Shown here: positions 1-11,216 of the stretch, one piece after another | Numbering within the stretch: the first letter of the stretch is position 1 | Layout of the letters: every line of letters starts with the position of its first letter | NCBI GenBank assembly: GCA_021234155.1 | Contig: JAJEKV010000075.1 | Coordinates: 2,719,280-2,783,279 of the forward strand | Reading direction: 5' to 3' | Source: Isoetes taiwanensis | Taxonomy: Eukaryota; Streptophyta; Lycopodiopsida; Isoetales; Isoetaceae | Length of the DNA: 64,000 nt | The notes under the pieces: model-generated | What the model saw: the letters and a program-made list of their open reading frames with translations, nothing else | What the model was told of the DNA's origin: nothing | The model's database searches: none | Position numbers and translations under genes: made by a program

Positions 1-1
1 T

Positions 2-740
2 AGTGACAAACTAGAACTATTAGAATTAGGGGAGACCATGATGAAGTGGAAGGAGCAGGGACCAATGATACTAATAGGAGATCTAAATGCCAGGACAGGC
101 CAGGAGCAAGCGCAATATACAAGCATAGATGAAACAAATGGACAATGGATTCACACAGCAAGATCACAAGAATGGAACAGGCAAACTAAGGACAAGGCAG
201 AAATCAATGCGAAGGGAGAACTGCTGCTCGAGGTGTGCACGGCCGCAGGGGCCATCATAGCCAATGGGGTACAGAAGTGGGCAGGATCGGGGAAGTTCAC
301 GAGTCAGAACATACATGGGATAAGTATAGTAGATTATGTAATACTGAATGAGCATGCAATGGACACAGTATCAGAAATTGTGACCCTAGAATGGCCAATC
401 GGGAGGAGGGAAAGTCATAGACCCATGCAGCTGACAATTACAGTGGGGGAACAACCTAAAACTGAAGGGCAACATAGAAAGGAAAGAGACAGGGGAAAGC
501 TGAAAATACATTTCCAAAACAAACATGCAGACACGTTTGTACAATCCATCAAAGAAGAAATGGGAAAATGGAAGTGGGAGGAGCACAGGACAAATGAAAA
601 TGGGGATGCGCTCAATGACATAACAGTGAAAGTGGCATTAGAAATTTTCGGGAAAAGAAGGAAGAGAAAGGGAAACAATGCCTTTAAGGCCTCAGTCTGG
701 TACGACAATGAATGCAGGGAACAGAAAAGGAAGTCAAGGC
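2..740 (+). pseudogene. LINE1 endonuclease domain, partial
   Basis: The frame is open from the window edge, and the first Met at 38 is internal. The protein shows the endonuclease/exonuclease/phosphatase core GDLNA at about residues 15-19 from that Met, and further on the IVDYVIL segment followed by SHRP, which corresponds to the C-terminal SDH catalytic motif of APE-type LINE endonucleases. These domains nick target DNA for target-primed reverse transcription. The N-terminal half, with the first catalytic residues, lies outside the window. The frame shifts near 735, where the following RT-linker sequence continues in another frame, so no single polyprotein can be made. Confidence 0.85.
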
Positions 741-2107
741 GCTCAGAGGCAAGGAAATATATCAGAATGAAAGAGCGACATATCTGAGGTTACTGAAAGC
801 AAAGAGAAACAAAAACCTGATGCAACACCAATGGGGACTGGCCAAACTAATCAAAAAACAACCCCGCAAATTCTGGGGTGGATTTAAAGAGAAGAGACAG
901 GGGAATAGGGGAAGTGAAAACACACAAGACGACATTGGAACAGCCGGATGGGAGAGTTATCTTGAAAAATTATATAAGACAGGGGCATCTCCGGCACCAA
1001 TATCGGAACTGCAGATGATGGACCGACCATGTTTCAATATACAGGAAGTGATGATAGCGCTAAATGGGATGGCTAATAACAAAGCCCCAGACCTATATGG
1101 ATTAACTGTGGAAGTACTAAAATGTGCAGATACCATGATAGGGAAACAGGTGACAGATATATTCAATGGAATAGTACACACAGGGCTCCCAGACCGATGG
1201 GCGTACAACAGGGCCATACCCCTACACAAAGGGGGGAGTAAACAGGAACTTGGAAACTAGAGGACAATAATGGTAAGCTCCATTTTTGCAAAGTGGTACG
1301 GGAAGGTCCTAGACAATAAATTAAAGCAATGGGCAGAGACAGGGAATTTGAGAGCACATGGGCAGGCAGGTTTCAGCACGGACCCCTCCGGATACTGATA
1401 GAACATAATAGAGGCCACGGAAAGAAAGTAATATGCTGTTTTGTGGACTTCAGAAAGGCTTTTGACACGGTACCAAGGGAAAAGCTCATACAGAGGTCAT
1501 AGCCATGCAGGCACCAAGAGACATGGTAGGGGCAATTGCAAGGTTATACTACAATGTATATGCAAAAATAGAAGAAGAAGGAAAGGCAATAAACTGCGAC
1601 ACGGGAGTCAAACAGGGATGTCCTTTATCCCCAACATTGTTTGGAATATACATAGATGCCCTACAGGATTTCATAGCCGGGCAACAAGGGGATGTGGACG
1701 CTCCCATACTCGGGGAAACCAAGGTACCTATCATGTTATATGCTGATGATTTGGGCACGATGGCCAGGCTACTGAAACTACTAGAGACCTTCTGTGAAAA
1801 GACAGGGCTAACAGTGAATCTTACAAAAACCAAGATATATATTTCTGGTAACAGGAACAATCACAAGCCGTTCAAATATCTGGGGACAGAATTAGAAGAA
1901 GCAACAGAGTACAAATACCTAGGGTATGATACACACGCCACAGGGAAATGGGCGAAAGGGGCAGATGCTAGATTCCAATCAGCCATTGGGAGCTACTACA
2001 ACATGACAAATTTCTGCAATAGAAACAGAATAATAGACTGGGAAATCAAATGCTACCTATTTAGTGCAGTAGTCATGACAATGCAGCTATATGGGGCGGA
2101 AGCTTGA
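712..2107 (+). pseudogene. LINE1 reverse transcriptase, broken
   Basis: RT fingers/palm sequence is spread over three frames. 712-1257 includes NNKAPDLYGLTVEVLK and IPLHKGG. It stops at TAG 1258-1260, where the related LINE2 copy reads NYRTIMVSS, so the stop replaces a Tyr codon. Homology continues past the stop through VSSIFAKWYGKVL to about 1375. Motif A (CCFVDFRKAFDTVP) lies at about 1434-1480 in a further frame. 1505-2107 carries motif B (GVKQGCPLSPTLFGIYID) and motif C (YADD, at about 1739-1750), then a thumb-like segment. The YADD active site itself is intact. The enzyme cannot be made from this copy because of the stop and frameshifts. Confidence 0.9.
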
Positions 2108-2236
2108 GGACTGGGGCTAACAGACAAGAAATGGGAAAAGCAAGAAGGTATTTTCAGACAGCTGCATAAACAGGAATTCAAACTGAGAGCAAATACACCG
2201 CTGACAGCCATAGTATATGAGACAGGTCAGAAACCT

Positions 2237-2896
2237 ATGGAGGTGAGAGCATGGAAAAAGACCATGAGATACATCATAAGAAATAATGCAGGCGAGAAGT
2301 CAGATAAATTAGCGAGCATCGCGATCAACGAATCAGCAAAGTCACACATCACCGCGAGCAGTGGATGGTTCAGGGATGTAGCAATATGGACCAGAGAAAT
2401 GGGGATGAATCTAAGCGAACTGATCGATGAAGGCCAATGGAATGAGGACTGGGCAAGCAAAGCTACGCGAGCATGGTTGCAAAAACACACAGGACCTAAA
2501 ACACTCTGGCTTATGGCAGTCTTCAATCCAGAACGGATGATAGGGCAACAGATGTACCAAGGTAACATGCTTGGAAAACAGAGAAGAGACATCCTAGCAA
2601 AATTTAGGATGGGGTGCCATGATCTAAGAATTGAAAAGGACAGGTGGAGGAAAATAGAAAAACACGACAGAATATGCAGAATCTGTGACAGAAGGGAAGT
2701 GGAGGACGAGAACCACATGCTCAATGAGTGCCCAACATACAGAGACATCAGGGACAAGTACAGAAAAGTAAGATGGGGACAACCAGTACATGCCATGATG
2801 GCAAAGACAGAAACAATGAGAGAACTGGCAGATGCAATACGAGAGATGTTGACCAGACACCGAGAAGTGCACGAACAAAAAGGGCTTACGATATGA
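2237..2896 (+). pseudogene. LINE1 C-terminal domain with zinc knuckle
   Basis: This frame follows the RT after a stop (TGA 2105-2107). It contains a C-x2-C ... H-x4-C cluster (CRICDRREVEDENHMLNECP, at about 2680-2735), the CCHC-type knuckle found at the C-terminus of many plant LINE ORF2 proteins and thought to bind nucleic acid. The equivalent segment is found in LINE3 on the minus strand (38513-38995) and, decayed, in LINE2 near 17400-17450. The 3' UTR runs from about 2900 to the (TATTC)n tail. Confidence 0.8.
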
Positions 2897-3159
2897 GTCG
2901 CTCAAGAGGCGATTCATAGACGCCCATTAAATGTACAGCTTAAAGCTGTTTGATATAGACGCATACCTGCACGGCCTAGACGCCGAATCAAAGTAGGATG
3001 CCGGCATTAATAGAAAAAAGCGAGCCTTCAGAAAAGGCTACAATAAAACAGCGTGATGAGCTAGTAGCCCCCATCAGGGAGCTCGCCCGTGCTACACAAG
3101 TCCAGTGGCCTCAGGGCACAAGGGACGATAATGTATTCTATTCTATTCTATTCTATTTT

Positions 3160-3765
3160 TTTACAAATGCTACATTGACAGATTTCCTTCATGCAGATGT
3201 GGATGTGGATGCTACTGGAGATGCGGCTTGCTTCTTACAGTTTGAATTCGATCTTGCTTCTTACAGTTTATTCTTGGGCTTCCGGTACCTTTCAGAAAAA
3301 GGCAAACGAAAGTGCTTTGTCGGTAAATATTCAAAAAGAAGGAAGGTTTCTTCCACTTCTGACAGTCCAGTGATTATTCATATTCCTTCTACAACATTTG
3401 TGCAAGCAGACGTCTCTAGTTTCAGGTTCCTTGTGCAGAAGCTTACAGACAGGTCATCTTCTTCAGATAACAATAGGATTAACAAAAACAGGAGATATTT
3501 ACCCGAAGATCTAAAAAGGGACGGTTTGACAAGTGCAGAAAATTCTGGCAATAGAAGGCAAGACATCTGCCATGACATTTGTGAGTTGAAGCAGGGCATT
3601 TGGCAGAAATTAGAGGCAGAAAGTTCAGAAGAGAGCAATGATGCATCTCCAAACAGGGGGAGTAAAGATCATAACAGATCTTTTTCAAGCAATTTAAAAT
3701 TTAACGCAGTAGGCCAACTTCCTCAGCCCCTACCTTTGTTTCCGGTTTTCGCTTCTTCAGCCTAA
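3160..3765 (+). pseudogene. VQ-motif protein, 5'-truncated at the LINE1 tail
   Basis: The open frame continues from the LINE1 3' UTR through its tail into non-LINE sequence and ends at 3765. At 3421-3450 it encodes FRFLVQKLTD, a match to the VQ core FxxxVQxLTG with Asp for the final Gly. The residues just before it (STTFVQADVSS) match the conserved TTFVQAD lead-in of one plant VQ subgroup. VQ proteins are small nuclear partners of WRKY transcription factors and MAP kinases. A basic stretch (KRKCFVGKYSKRRK) precedes the motif. There is no Met between the LINE tail and the stop, so the native start is gone or lies in an upstream exon I cannot see. The LINE insertion probably removed or displaced the 5' end. 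The VQ call is fairly secure; whether it is expressed is unknown. Confidence 0.72.
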
Positions 3766-5249
3766 TTTTTTTCTTTTGGTATGAAAGATTTTCCCCTTCA
3801 CTGCAGATTCATCTATGGAAAAAGCCAAAGATACCCTTTTTAATGAAGCAAATGTTGCTCAACAAGGCGCGCAGATAAGCACACGAAAATGATGTAGAAT
3901 GCTGTGATCAGACCAAAATTGAAGAGAGAGATTTTGGTGCCATATATGGCTTGGGCCATATTGCCATAGGCAGCTCACTAGTGTTATGAAACACAATAGG
4001 AAATACCTTAGTATAAATGTGCTGCATTACTTTTCAATGTCACAATGTGCAATGTTCAAAATCTCGCACATGCATGCGTTAAGAGCTTTGGATTCCACAC
4101 AATCTGCAAACAATAATAATAGGGATGTCCACAATCAATGCTCAATGAACAAAACCATTGTCATCACCTAAAATGGCTCAATAGATGAAATGTACGTACA
4201 CAAGCACTACCCAATAAGCAAATTGAATCACAATGTTATGCCATTGCATAACACACAATTCTATAAGATATAGTTCCAAGTACATGTGTAACACGCAATT
4301 CTATCAAATATAGTTCCAAGTACATGTGCGGCAACACCAAACACACGCCATTATGGGGTAGATAACGCCCTGGACAGAGGGCATTATGGGAATAAAATTC
4401 TCGGCCAATATTTCCATGTCCAAAATGGAGAGGGCGTGTGGCATGCCAATTATATTATTTAGGGTGGGTATACTCTATAGTAAAGTCATCCTCGACCCTT
4501 AGCCTGAGATGGATTTGATGCTTAGATAGGCTGTAACAATTATTCGCCAGATCAAGAACACAATAATATGTTTTGAAGCTCAATTCATTGAGTTAACAAG
4601 TTGTTTAAGCTAAGTCTTACATATGCAAACGTTCTGGATCAGTAGGATTGATTGGAGGAATGCATCGCCCAATTACGTGCTAGGGAACCCACCGACCGTC
4701 GTGGGTTTTCGGGGGGAAACTGGCAGGCAGCGCCGCCGTTAATGCGTGTTCCAAGTTTTTTTGTTCATTATGAGCTTACCATGCTTACTTCAGAGACAAT
4801 AGTTGCTCCATGAGAAGCTTCTTGCCAGTCTCATATGACCACTCTTTGACACGGAACTAGATTCTGATTTTTATCTCATTTTTCAAGGGACTCATGCCCA
4901 TCCACTTGGCTAGAGACCCTTAATTTGTCGGTATAAGTGGTTATATACAAACAAAATCTCGGGACTATAGTTGTATATGAGAATGTACACAAACTCTAAC
5001 TAACTTTGAAAACTACTTACTATTTGTCTCATCTCTACATATAGCAGTTTGTAATATTCCATTATTTGTAGGGTGTATTATCATTTCACGTGTTCTAAAT
5101 TTTTTCGAGGCCATTAGATTGCAGTAGTTTATGGGGAATATTCTATGTTGGGCACTCTAGACCATTCCTGCAAAGAATATGGGGTCGAACAGGCATGTCT
5201 TGACTTGCCTCACAGTATGTGAACTGCAATCAACATACATCTCTATCGT
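3766..5249. other. Non-coding interval
   Basis: No gene seen. It is AT-rich with short scrambled open frames. It holds a perfectly spaced two-copy tandem repeat of 40 bp (4251-4290 and 4291-4330) and a GC-rich patch near 4680-4740 with a small hairpin (AACCCAC ... GTGGGTT). Confidence 0.6.
4251..4330. repeat. Tandem duplication, 2 x 40 bp
   Basis: Units 4251-4290 and 4291-4330 share ACACRCAATTCTAT and TATAGTTCCAAGTACATGTG with few differences. Confidence 0.9.
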
Positions 5250-5371
5250 CGCATCTCAAGGATGTCCAGAATTGAGATCTACTCGACTTAGCACAATACT
5301 TCTTTTACAGCAGGTTGGAGAAGAGAAATGTTCGCGGCGGCCGCAAGGCCCCCGCGATAAATTTCTTGTAG
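5250..5371 (+). repeat. Left arm of a 122-bp inverted repeat, with palindromic GC core
   Basis: This segment is the reverse complement of 7565-7688 at roughly 85-90% identity by eye, starting with CGCATCTCAAGGATGTCC and ending TTTCTTGTA. Its inner 43 bp (5324-5366) is itself a palindrome: AGAAATGTTCGCGGCGGCC, loop GCAA, then the near-complement. The arms could be the termini of a foldback-type element or two inverted insertions of one repeat. Confidence 0.85.
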
Positions 5372-5859
5372 AATTAAATTGAGTTGAATGGATTTTTATC
5401 ATTCATAAAGACAAATAGACCTATATGGAACTCAATCAAAAAGCACGTCCAACATATTACTGTCATGATTAAAAAACTTCTGTATCAGAGGCTTTTCGAT
5501 GGAAAAACCTTGGCAATAAACATTTCAAGGTAGTATCTAAGAACATATTTGAGTGCGCTTATCCATTGCCTTCGAAAGGTATGATGCTAGTAACCCTACC
5601 GAAGCCGTGCCCAACATCACATGGAGCGGCTGGTTAGGTAGGATCAACTCAGCATAGCTTGATTAGATATGGCCGAACCATATAGTTCTAAAGAGTGTAG
5701 CACTCATCTACACTGACAAAGTATGTACTCTAATTTCTCCCTGGTCCATTTGTCTATCTCAATTCTGAAGCGATGCGCACTTGTGCAAATGGAAGCTACC
5801 AGTTTGCGCTTCATCATAGGCAAATGTGTAAGCAGGTAGTGTTGTGGACCTCGTTCGAG

Positions 5860-6012
5860 CATGGGATTGATCTGGCACTAGTAGAGGTGGAGTGGAGCCT
5901 GGGGGCAAGCTTCATATTGTCTCATTGCACAATAGATCAGATAGTAGCTTTGCGGACTATTATTGAAGTACATTATGGGCAAGAACGAAGACTCATGATG
6001 TGCCTATGGAGC
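5860..6012 (+). mobile_element. LINE RT fragment
   Basis: The end of the short frame at 5773-6015 reads SHCTIDQIVALRTIIE, matching the segment between RT motifs in LINE2 (PEHSTIDHIFTLRTLIE at about 16040-16090). It is a decayed LINE scrap of under 200 bp lodged among CACTA remains. Confidence 0.6.
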
Positions 6013-6047
6013 TAAGGTCAGCTAATCGGAACCCATATGGCAAAGTC

Positions 6048-7085
6048 CTAGTTGCACTTTCGCCCCATGGTCAGAGATGACGAACAAAGCCTTTCAAAAC
6101 TTTCATATATCGTTTCAAAAAAAAACATCCAACGGCTAGGAGCTAGTTCAATCAAACATATTTCTTCTAAAATATGTACTAGAAGACGCAACTGGAGATC
6201 AAACAAACTAGTAGGAAACTCTCGCTCTAATATGCACAATAATTCTGCAACTTTAACCTCCATCGTTGATATTTCAGAAGCATTGATTTCTTTTAACAAC
6301 ATTCATCTTTGTAATAAAGTAAATAATCAAAATTATCTTCTGTGATGGTAAAATAAAAAATACTGTCAGGTTTCTAGTGTAATACCTTGTAAATTTGCCC
6401 AATCGATAAATGGCATCTCGAGCTCTTGGTATGAAGCAATTACCTATTGCACATGGTAGAAGATGCTAGACAACGAACATGTATGTGTAAAATATTCTTT
6501 GCCTATAGAAACTTGTCACTCCTATGATTTTATACCACTAAGCCATCTTTAGTAAATGCCTTACTAATAGAGGCAGTGTAACCCATTGGTGTCCTCATAT
6601 TGATATCACTTATTTGACTTGCTTTTCCTCTTCTTTGCTTGGTACCCAAAGTGCATCTTTGCACTTTCCATTATCCAATGGCCACAATTGTAGCATGATA
6701 TTTAAGTCTTTCAAATCATTTTTACTTCCTAGAGTATCACATGCCCCTATTAAGTGTCGCCATATTGAATGCCCAACATTTTTAAAGATGTGCATGAGGG
6801 CAAGCAAATATGCAATTTTTAGGTATTGCCAGTACTCAAGATGATAAAAAATAGATAGTCTTTTCATGCCAGGAGGTGGAGTAAACAAGCTAACACATTT
6901 TGAGACTTACAAGCATCTGTTCAGGTGCACAACCAATCCTCAAAAGTTCTTCCTATCAGTTTCTCAATATTACATTCCCATGCATATGATGTGTTTAGTG
7001 GCAAAAATTTCTTATGGCCATGATATATTTGCTTGGATAGATGCTTTGACTGATAAGATGGTAAGTGCGTCTATCTTCAAGGACG
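6048..7085 (-). pseudogene. CACTA (En/Spm) TNP2-type transposase remnant with DUF4218
   Basis: Minus-strand homology in pieces. About 7080-6930 encodes KHLSKQIYHGHKKFLP. 6888-6610 encodes PPGMKRLSIFYHLEYW, LMHIFKNVGHSIWRHLIG and DLKDLNI...WVPSKEE, matching the TNP2 block around D/A-VMHIEKNV. About 6600-6490 encodes a further frame (PMGYTASISKAF ... NHRSDKFL), as in the TNP2 C-terminus. 6302-6048 encodes FPTSLFDLQLRLLVHILEEI followed by SRWMFFFE, the DUF4218 signature HLVEE...RWMYPFERY in degraded form. TNP2 is the transposase of CACTA DNA transposons. Several frameshifts and stops make it dead. I did not find CACTA termini. Confidence 0.82.
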
Positions 7086-7248
7086 AAGCTTAATGGAAGG
7101 CTTAAGAATGCTATAGATTATAGTTCAGTTGTATTAAAAAAAATATTCATTTCTAAAAGATTCCCAACTTATATAATTTTTTGCCCTTTTAGATGTTGTA
7201 AAGTTAAACCTACCATTTTTATTAGTCTTAATTTATGCCCCACAAAAA

Positions 7249-7276
7249 GCCCAGCAACACTGGGCACTTTTTCTAG
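7249..7276 (+). mobile_element. Helitron-like 3' terminus
   Basis: Hairpin GCCCAG-CAACA-CTGGGC (7249-7265), then a 7-nt spacer and CTAG at 7273-7276, followed by T. This is the classic Helitron 3' end: a short stem-loop a few bases before CTRR with T at the insertion site. No matching 5' TC end or RepHel gene was identified. Confidence 0.68.
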
Positions 7277-7564
7277 TATTATATTATATTATAAATGTTG
7301 TTAGTTCCCTTCAGTAGCCTAAGAGTATCATCAATCAGGATGATGGCGCAAATGTGTCTTTCTTGATCAACAACAATTCATATTGGTCATTTAGAATCTG
7401 AGGCTTATTTTGGTTGTAGAAACTCTAAGACTACTAGGTTTTAAACCTATACCTCAGCCTCATATACTTGTTTTCACATTCTAATTAATGAATCCTATTG
7501 TTTAAATTTGGTTTTTCCGGGGTTCCGAAAACTTTTTGGATTTTTTATTAAGCTATTTTGTCTA

Positions 7565-7688
7565 AGGTTACAAGAAATTTATCGCGGCGGCCTTGCGGCC
7601 ACCGAGAACATTTCTCTTCTCCAATTCGCTGCAAAAGAAGTTTTGTGCTCAGTCGAATAGATCTCAATTCTGGACATCCTTGAGATGC
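7565..7688 (-). repeat. Right arm of the 122-bp inverted repeat
   Basis: Inverted partner of 5250-5371. The palindromic GC core occupies about 7571-7617. Enclosed between the arms are CACTA debris, a LINE scrap and a Helitron-like end, so the arms may not bound a single element. Confidence 0.85.
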
Positions 7689-8860
7689 GAAAGAACATGC
7701 AGAATTTGAACTTACAATACTCAAAAACTAGCAATTGCAATATCTTTGTCTGTCCTAAACAAATGGATTTCACAAAGGAGCAAAACATGAAGTGTTCAGT
7801 TACAATACATTATCCATATCCTTTCATTGAAGACACTACATCTCCTAATCTTCCAAGTTTGAAGGGGTTTTACCACCCCTAGACATAGCTCCAAGTTTGA
7901 AGGGGTTTTACCACCCCTAGACAGAGCATGGGTTGGTGAAAGTTGGTGGGGAGGGCCCAAAGCAACCACCATGCCATTGGTATGATTTGTCATTTGCCAT
8001 TTTGTGGCCATAGTATAGAAATTGCAATTATAATATTACATATAATGCACAACTGGACTGACATGTATGGCGAAGAGCAACAATGTGGTCCAAAGGAGCA
8101 TGTTAGATATAGAAAGATGAGCTAGGCCAGTAATGAAACCGCAAAACAAAAGGTCTAACTAGAGAGGCTAAGACTTTTAACCTTAGAATTAAAGTGAAAT
8201 CGATTAATTTCAAGGGAAGGATATGGTAGGTGCTGTATGACTGAGGGATTAGGCGTACTGTGTCTCATACTTTGACATAGAGAGTAAACAAATGGGATGT
8301 GGAGAGCATTTTAGAAGGGATTACAGGGGTAGAACATGTACCGACATAGCACATGGGAAAGGTTATTGGATGGGAAATGGCTTAATATAATGGGGTGTAA
8401 GATTGTTGGAATGCAAAATGTAAAAAACAAAGGTCATGAGATATGAAGCAAGAAATGGGGCATTCATTCTAGGCGAGTAGAACTCAACAAATTATTAAAC
8501 AAAATGAGGTAAGCTCTCTAATACTCTCGAATAACTTTCCAATATTGATTGACCAACATCCTGCATAATATATAAGTTGTCAGACAGAAGTGAAACCTCG
8601 AATAAGGCTTCGTTTTGAGCATGAAAATGATGCACTCTCCTCTATCATGTCATTATGTGTCTTCGGAGCTGCGCAGTCGCATGGAAGTCATGTTGATGGG
8701 CATATACTGCCAGTTTTTGACGAAACTGTCTTTCTGTCTAATGCATTGCCGCATGATCTAGAAAACTCTGCACAACCTGTCATACACTTCTCAAATCTGG
8801 CCTATTTATTGCATTAGCCCAATCCAGCAACCTATTACTCTGTTTCTTGGTCCCAAATCC
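7689..8860. other. Non-coding interval with a tandem duplication
   Basis: No recognised gene. The open frame at 8590-8817 (75 codons) has no family resemblance I can name. Contains a two-copy 38-bp tandem repeat at 7852-7889 and 7890-7927. Confidence 0.5.
7852..7927. repeat. Tandem duplication, 2 x 38 bp
   Basis: Two nearly identical units beginning TCCAAGTTTGAAGGGG, differing at about one base (ACATAGC versus ACAGAGC at the end). Confidence 0.92.
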
Positions 8861-8865
8861 AGGTA

Positions 8866-9045
8866 ATGACGGATAGGCAGCAAGCTCCTCAAGCTTGGGT
8901 GAGAAGAGGAAGTAATCCGAAGCTCGAAAGTGTATTACAAATGGATTCGCCAAGTACTCCGCTACTGCATGGCAAGAATAATGCAAATATGATGGCCGGA
9001 CTTACAACAGCGTTTATAATAGCGGCATGGTACGCATCAAACATA
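8866..9045 (+). pseudogene. Triose-phosphate/nucleotide-sugar translocator N-terminal fragment
   Basis: The frame from the Met at 8866 reaches AGLTTAFIIAAWYASNIGVF. This matches the first membrane helix of plant TPT-family transporters of the WYSSNIGVLLLNKYLLS type, which exchange phosphorylated or nucleotide sugars across Golgi or plastid membranes. Homology ends abruptly after GVFL at about 9053; the expected NKYLLS does not follow, although the frame runs open to 9159. The later helices were not found downstream, so this is a truncated or captured first exon. The match rests on about 18 residues. Confidence 0.5.
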
Positions 9046-9059
9046 GGGGTTTTTCTCAT

Positions 9060-10830
9060 ATACATCACTCGGATCCGTGTTCATGCTCTCAGCTATTTCG
9101 CCTATTTCCTCTGGAACGGGAACAACCGATGTACAAATATTATTAACCACGGGATTTAGTGAGTACCCAGTTTTTCTCACCATGCTGCATATGTGTTCTT
9201 GCTCTGTAGTGAACTAAGAAATTTTAAGCTCAGGGCCGCTGCATCTCCAAAACCCCAACATGCCCGGGTTCTCATAGCTTTGCACAAATCATCATAGCTC
9301 TCTGCATCAAGGTATTTCGATCAAACGCAGACTCACCGACCTCTTATCTCTGAGCTCTTCTTAGAAGTCATTGAGCCCTTCCTGGAAGTCATTGCTTTGC
9401 CGGACAGTAGCCGCCATAGCCAATGCTCAGAACAGGGCGCAAAACAGGGCGGTCAAATTTTCATCTTTTTTTCTTAAAGCCCCTATTTTTTCCCCCCAGA
9501 AATACGTGGCGGGAATCAACCGAATATGCCAAAGGCATCTTACCTATAAGAATTATATATGTTAAGATATAGGGTTTTTTTACGCCAGAAAAAATTTTCT
9601 GATTGCCAAAAATCAAGGACTTCTTTTTGCATTTGGCAAGGGTTTCCTTTCGATGGATTATTTCCTTATTTGGCGATGGAGCATGCTGCCGATTGAAGAC
9701 ACGTCTTAGCATTACAAAACATTGTGCGAAACTCTGATCGGGCAGTAACCTTAGTCTGGCGAATAGGTTTGTGGCATTCGAGGAGCTCTTGAACGGACCT
9801 AAATTGAAGCATCCAAGGCTTTGAAATTTTGGTTTCTTTCTCAATAACAAATTTGTTGTTGAAAGACTATGTGCAACGATCGAATTTGCGCTCAGAACTT
9901 GGTATGATTTCGAAAAGGGGCTTTGGCTGTGGACGATTCCTTTTTGGGATGATCGTAGGTGTCGTGCATGCATGCCATGAAAGGTCAACATACCCGAATG
10001 CCTGCTCTGGAGTTTACTCTGAAATTTGGAGTTTATTGTGGAATAGATGGCATGAAGTTTCGGCCACTGCTTGGATTAACAGAGATTTGGATTCGAAAGA
10101 AGATCCTTCTGAAGAAGAAACTTCTTTGGCATTTTCATGCAAATTGGTATTCAACCATAAATCGGATCCCACCATAACCAGGGCGATGTTTAATCACAGG
10201 TAAGAGGTGTTTCAAATTTTTTTCGATTACTTCTACGAGCATTATTCTTGCTGGTACATGTTTCTACAGATCTTTGGTTCCTAATTTATTCCCTTGCAAT
10301 CAATTAGAATAGACATTTTTGAAGTTCCCAGTTTAGAAAATCTGAGCTTTTATATAACAGAGCTACACCATATCCATTAATCTGAGAACCAACTAGCATT
10401 CTCTGTGTACTATCTTTTCCTTTCCATGCAGTAGAAGGATTCCGATATTCCTTAAACTCCTTGAGGCATGATTAAGACATGATTCCAATCATCTGTAAAG
10501 CTCGAATGCTTTCTATTGTTGTATACATGATGTGTTACCAAACTGCATATGGCATCTGGTAGCATGGCAAACCATTCATATCGTGCAGTATTTTGATGCA
10601 TAGATATAATCTGTTTTTACATATTTGAGAAGACGTATAGTCTTTATGACCAAAGCTCCTAAAGGTCAAATCCACCTGTTTCAATATAATTCACCGTTTA
10701 ACTTTTATTCTGCAGGATGGTTGCTGGTTACTATGCAAATGAGGCTGGATTCTCACTGTTTATAGCTTTCTGATCCATGCAGCCATGACATCATTACATC
10801 TGTATGTAGAACTATGCATTGATATGGAAC
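9060..10830. other. Non-coding interval, unassigned open frames
   Basis: Contains a 176-codon minus frame (9461-9991) and a 124-codon plus frame (9829-10203). Neither shows a recognisable domain. The plus frame ends at CACAG|GTAAGAGG (about 10198), a good splice-donor context, so an old first exon or 5' UTR is possible. I see nothing firmer. Confidence 0.35.
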
Positions 10831-10840
10831 TTCCTGCAAA

Positions 10841-11216
10841 ATGGATCCAGATGAAGCATCATGTCTTCCAAAGGTCAGATTCATCTAATCTATATTCTGT
10901 GCTCCTTTAATATATTGTTCTAGCTTTTTCTTCTCTTTTGACCTTTTTATTACAGAATATGCTGGAAAATTAGAGAGGATATCTTTTTTACAAACCACTC
11001 TTGAACCAGCAGAGTTCTACGAGAAGTGGTACAAATACTGGATGCCAAACAGGTAGCAAGAGAACAAATCATGTTTTATAAAATGCAAGAGTTTGATGGT
11101 CAATTGCTGCTCATGATCGGATAATTGTCCATCAATTTTTTCAACATGCAGGAGTTTGATGGAACTGAATTGCTGGCCATGATCAGACAATTGCTCATCA
11201 ATTGCTTATAAAGGTA
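10841..11216 (+). pseudogene. Exon-like fragments of an unidentified gene
   Basis: Three pieces have splice-like borders. One starts at the Met at 10841 (MDPDEASCLPK, then GTCAGA). Another begins after TTATTACAG at about 10956 and contains LEPAEFYEKWYKYWMPNR. A third begins after CATGCAG at 11152 (EFDGTELLAMIRQLL). Reading phases do not join cleanly and the last piece hits a stop. The third piece is duplicated in tandem (11089-11151 and 11152-11214, 63 bp each). I do not recognise the family. Confidence 0.3.

Larger units (their letters stand above)
1..3156 (+). mobile_element. LINE1: non-LTR retrotransposon, 5' end outside the window
   Basis: A LINE running off the left edge. In order it carries the end of an APE-type endonuclease, a reverse transcriptase with motif A (FVDFRKAFDTVPR), motif B (QGCPLSPTLFG) and motif C (YADD), and a C-terminal CCHC-like knuckle. 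It ends in a (TATTC)n tail at 3134-3156 instead of poly(A). The order EN-RT-zinc knuckle is standard for plant LINEs. I cannot assign the clade: the simple-repeat tail recalls RTE-like elements. At least one in-frame stop and several frameshifts make it non-autonomous. The tail lies directly against a VQ-type reading frame. A related but distinct subfamily is LINE2/LINE3 in this window. Confidence 0.93.

Noticed and set aside
5324-5371. Helitron 3' end at the GC palindrome
   Set aside because: The palindrome is far longer than Helitron hairpins and is followed by CTTGTAG rather than CTRR at the right distance.
9461-9991. 176-codon minus frame
   Set aside because: No domain; composition looks random and it overlaps equally anonymous plus frames.
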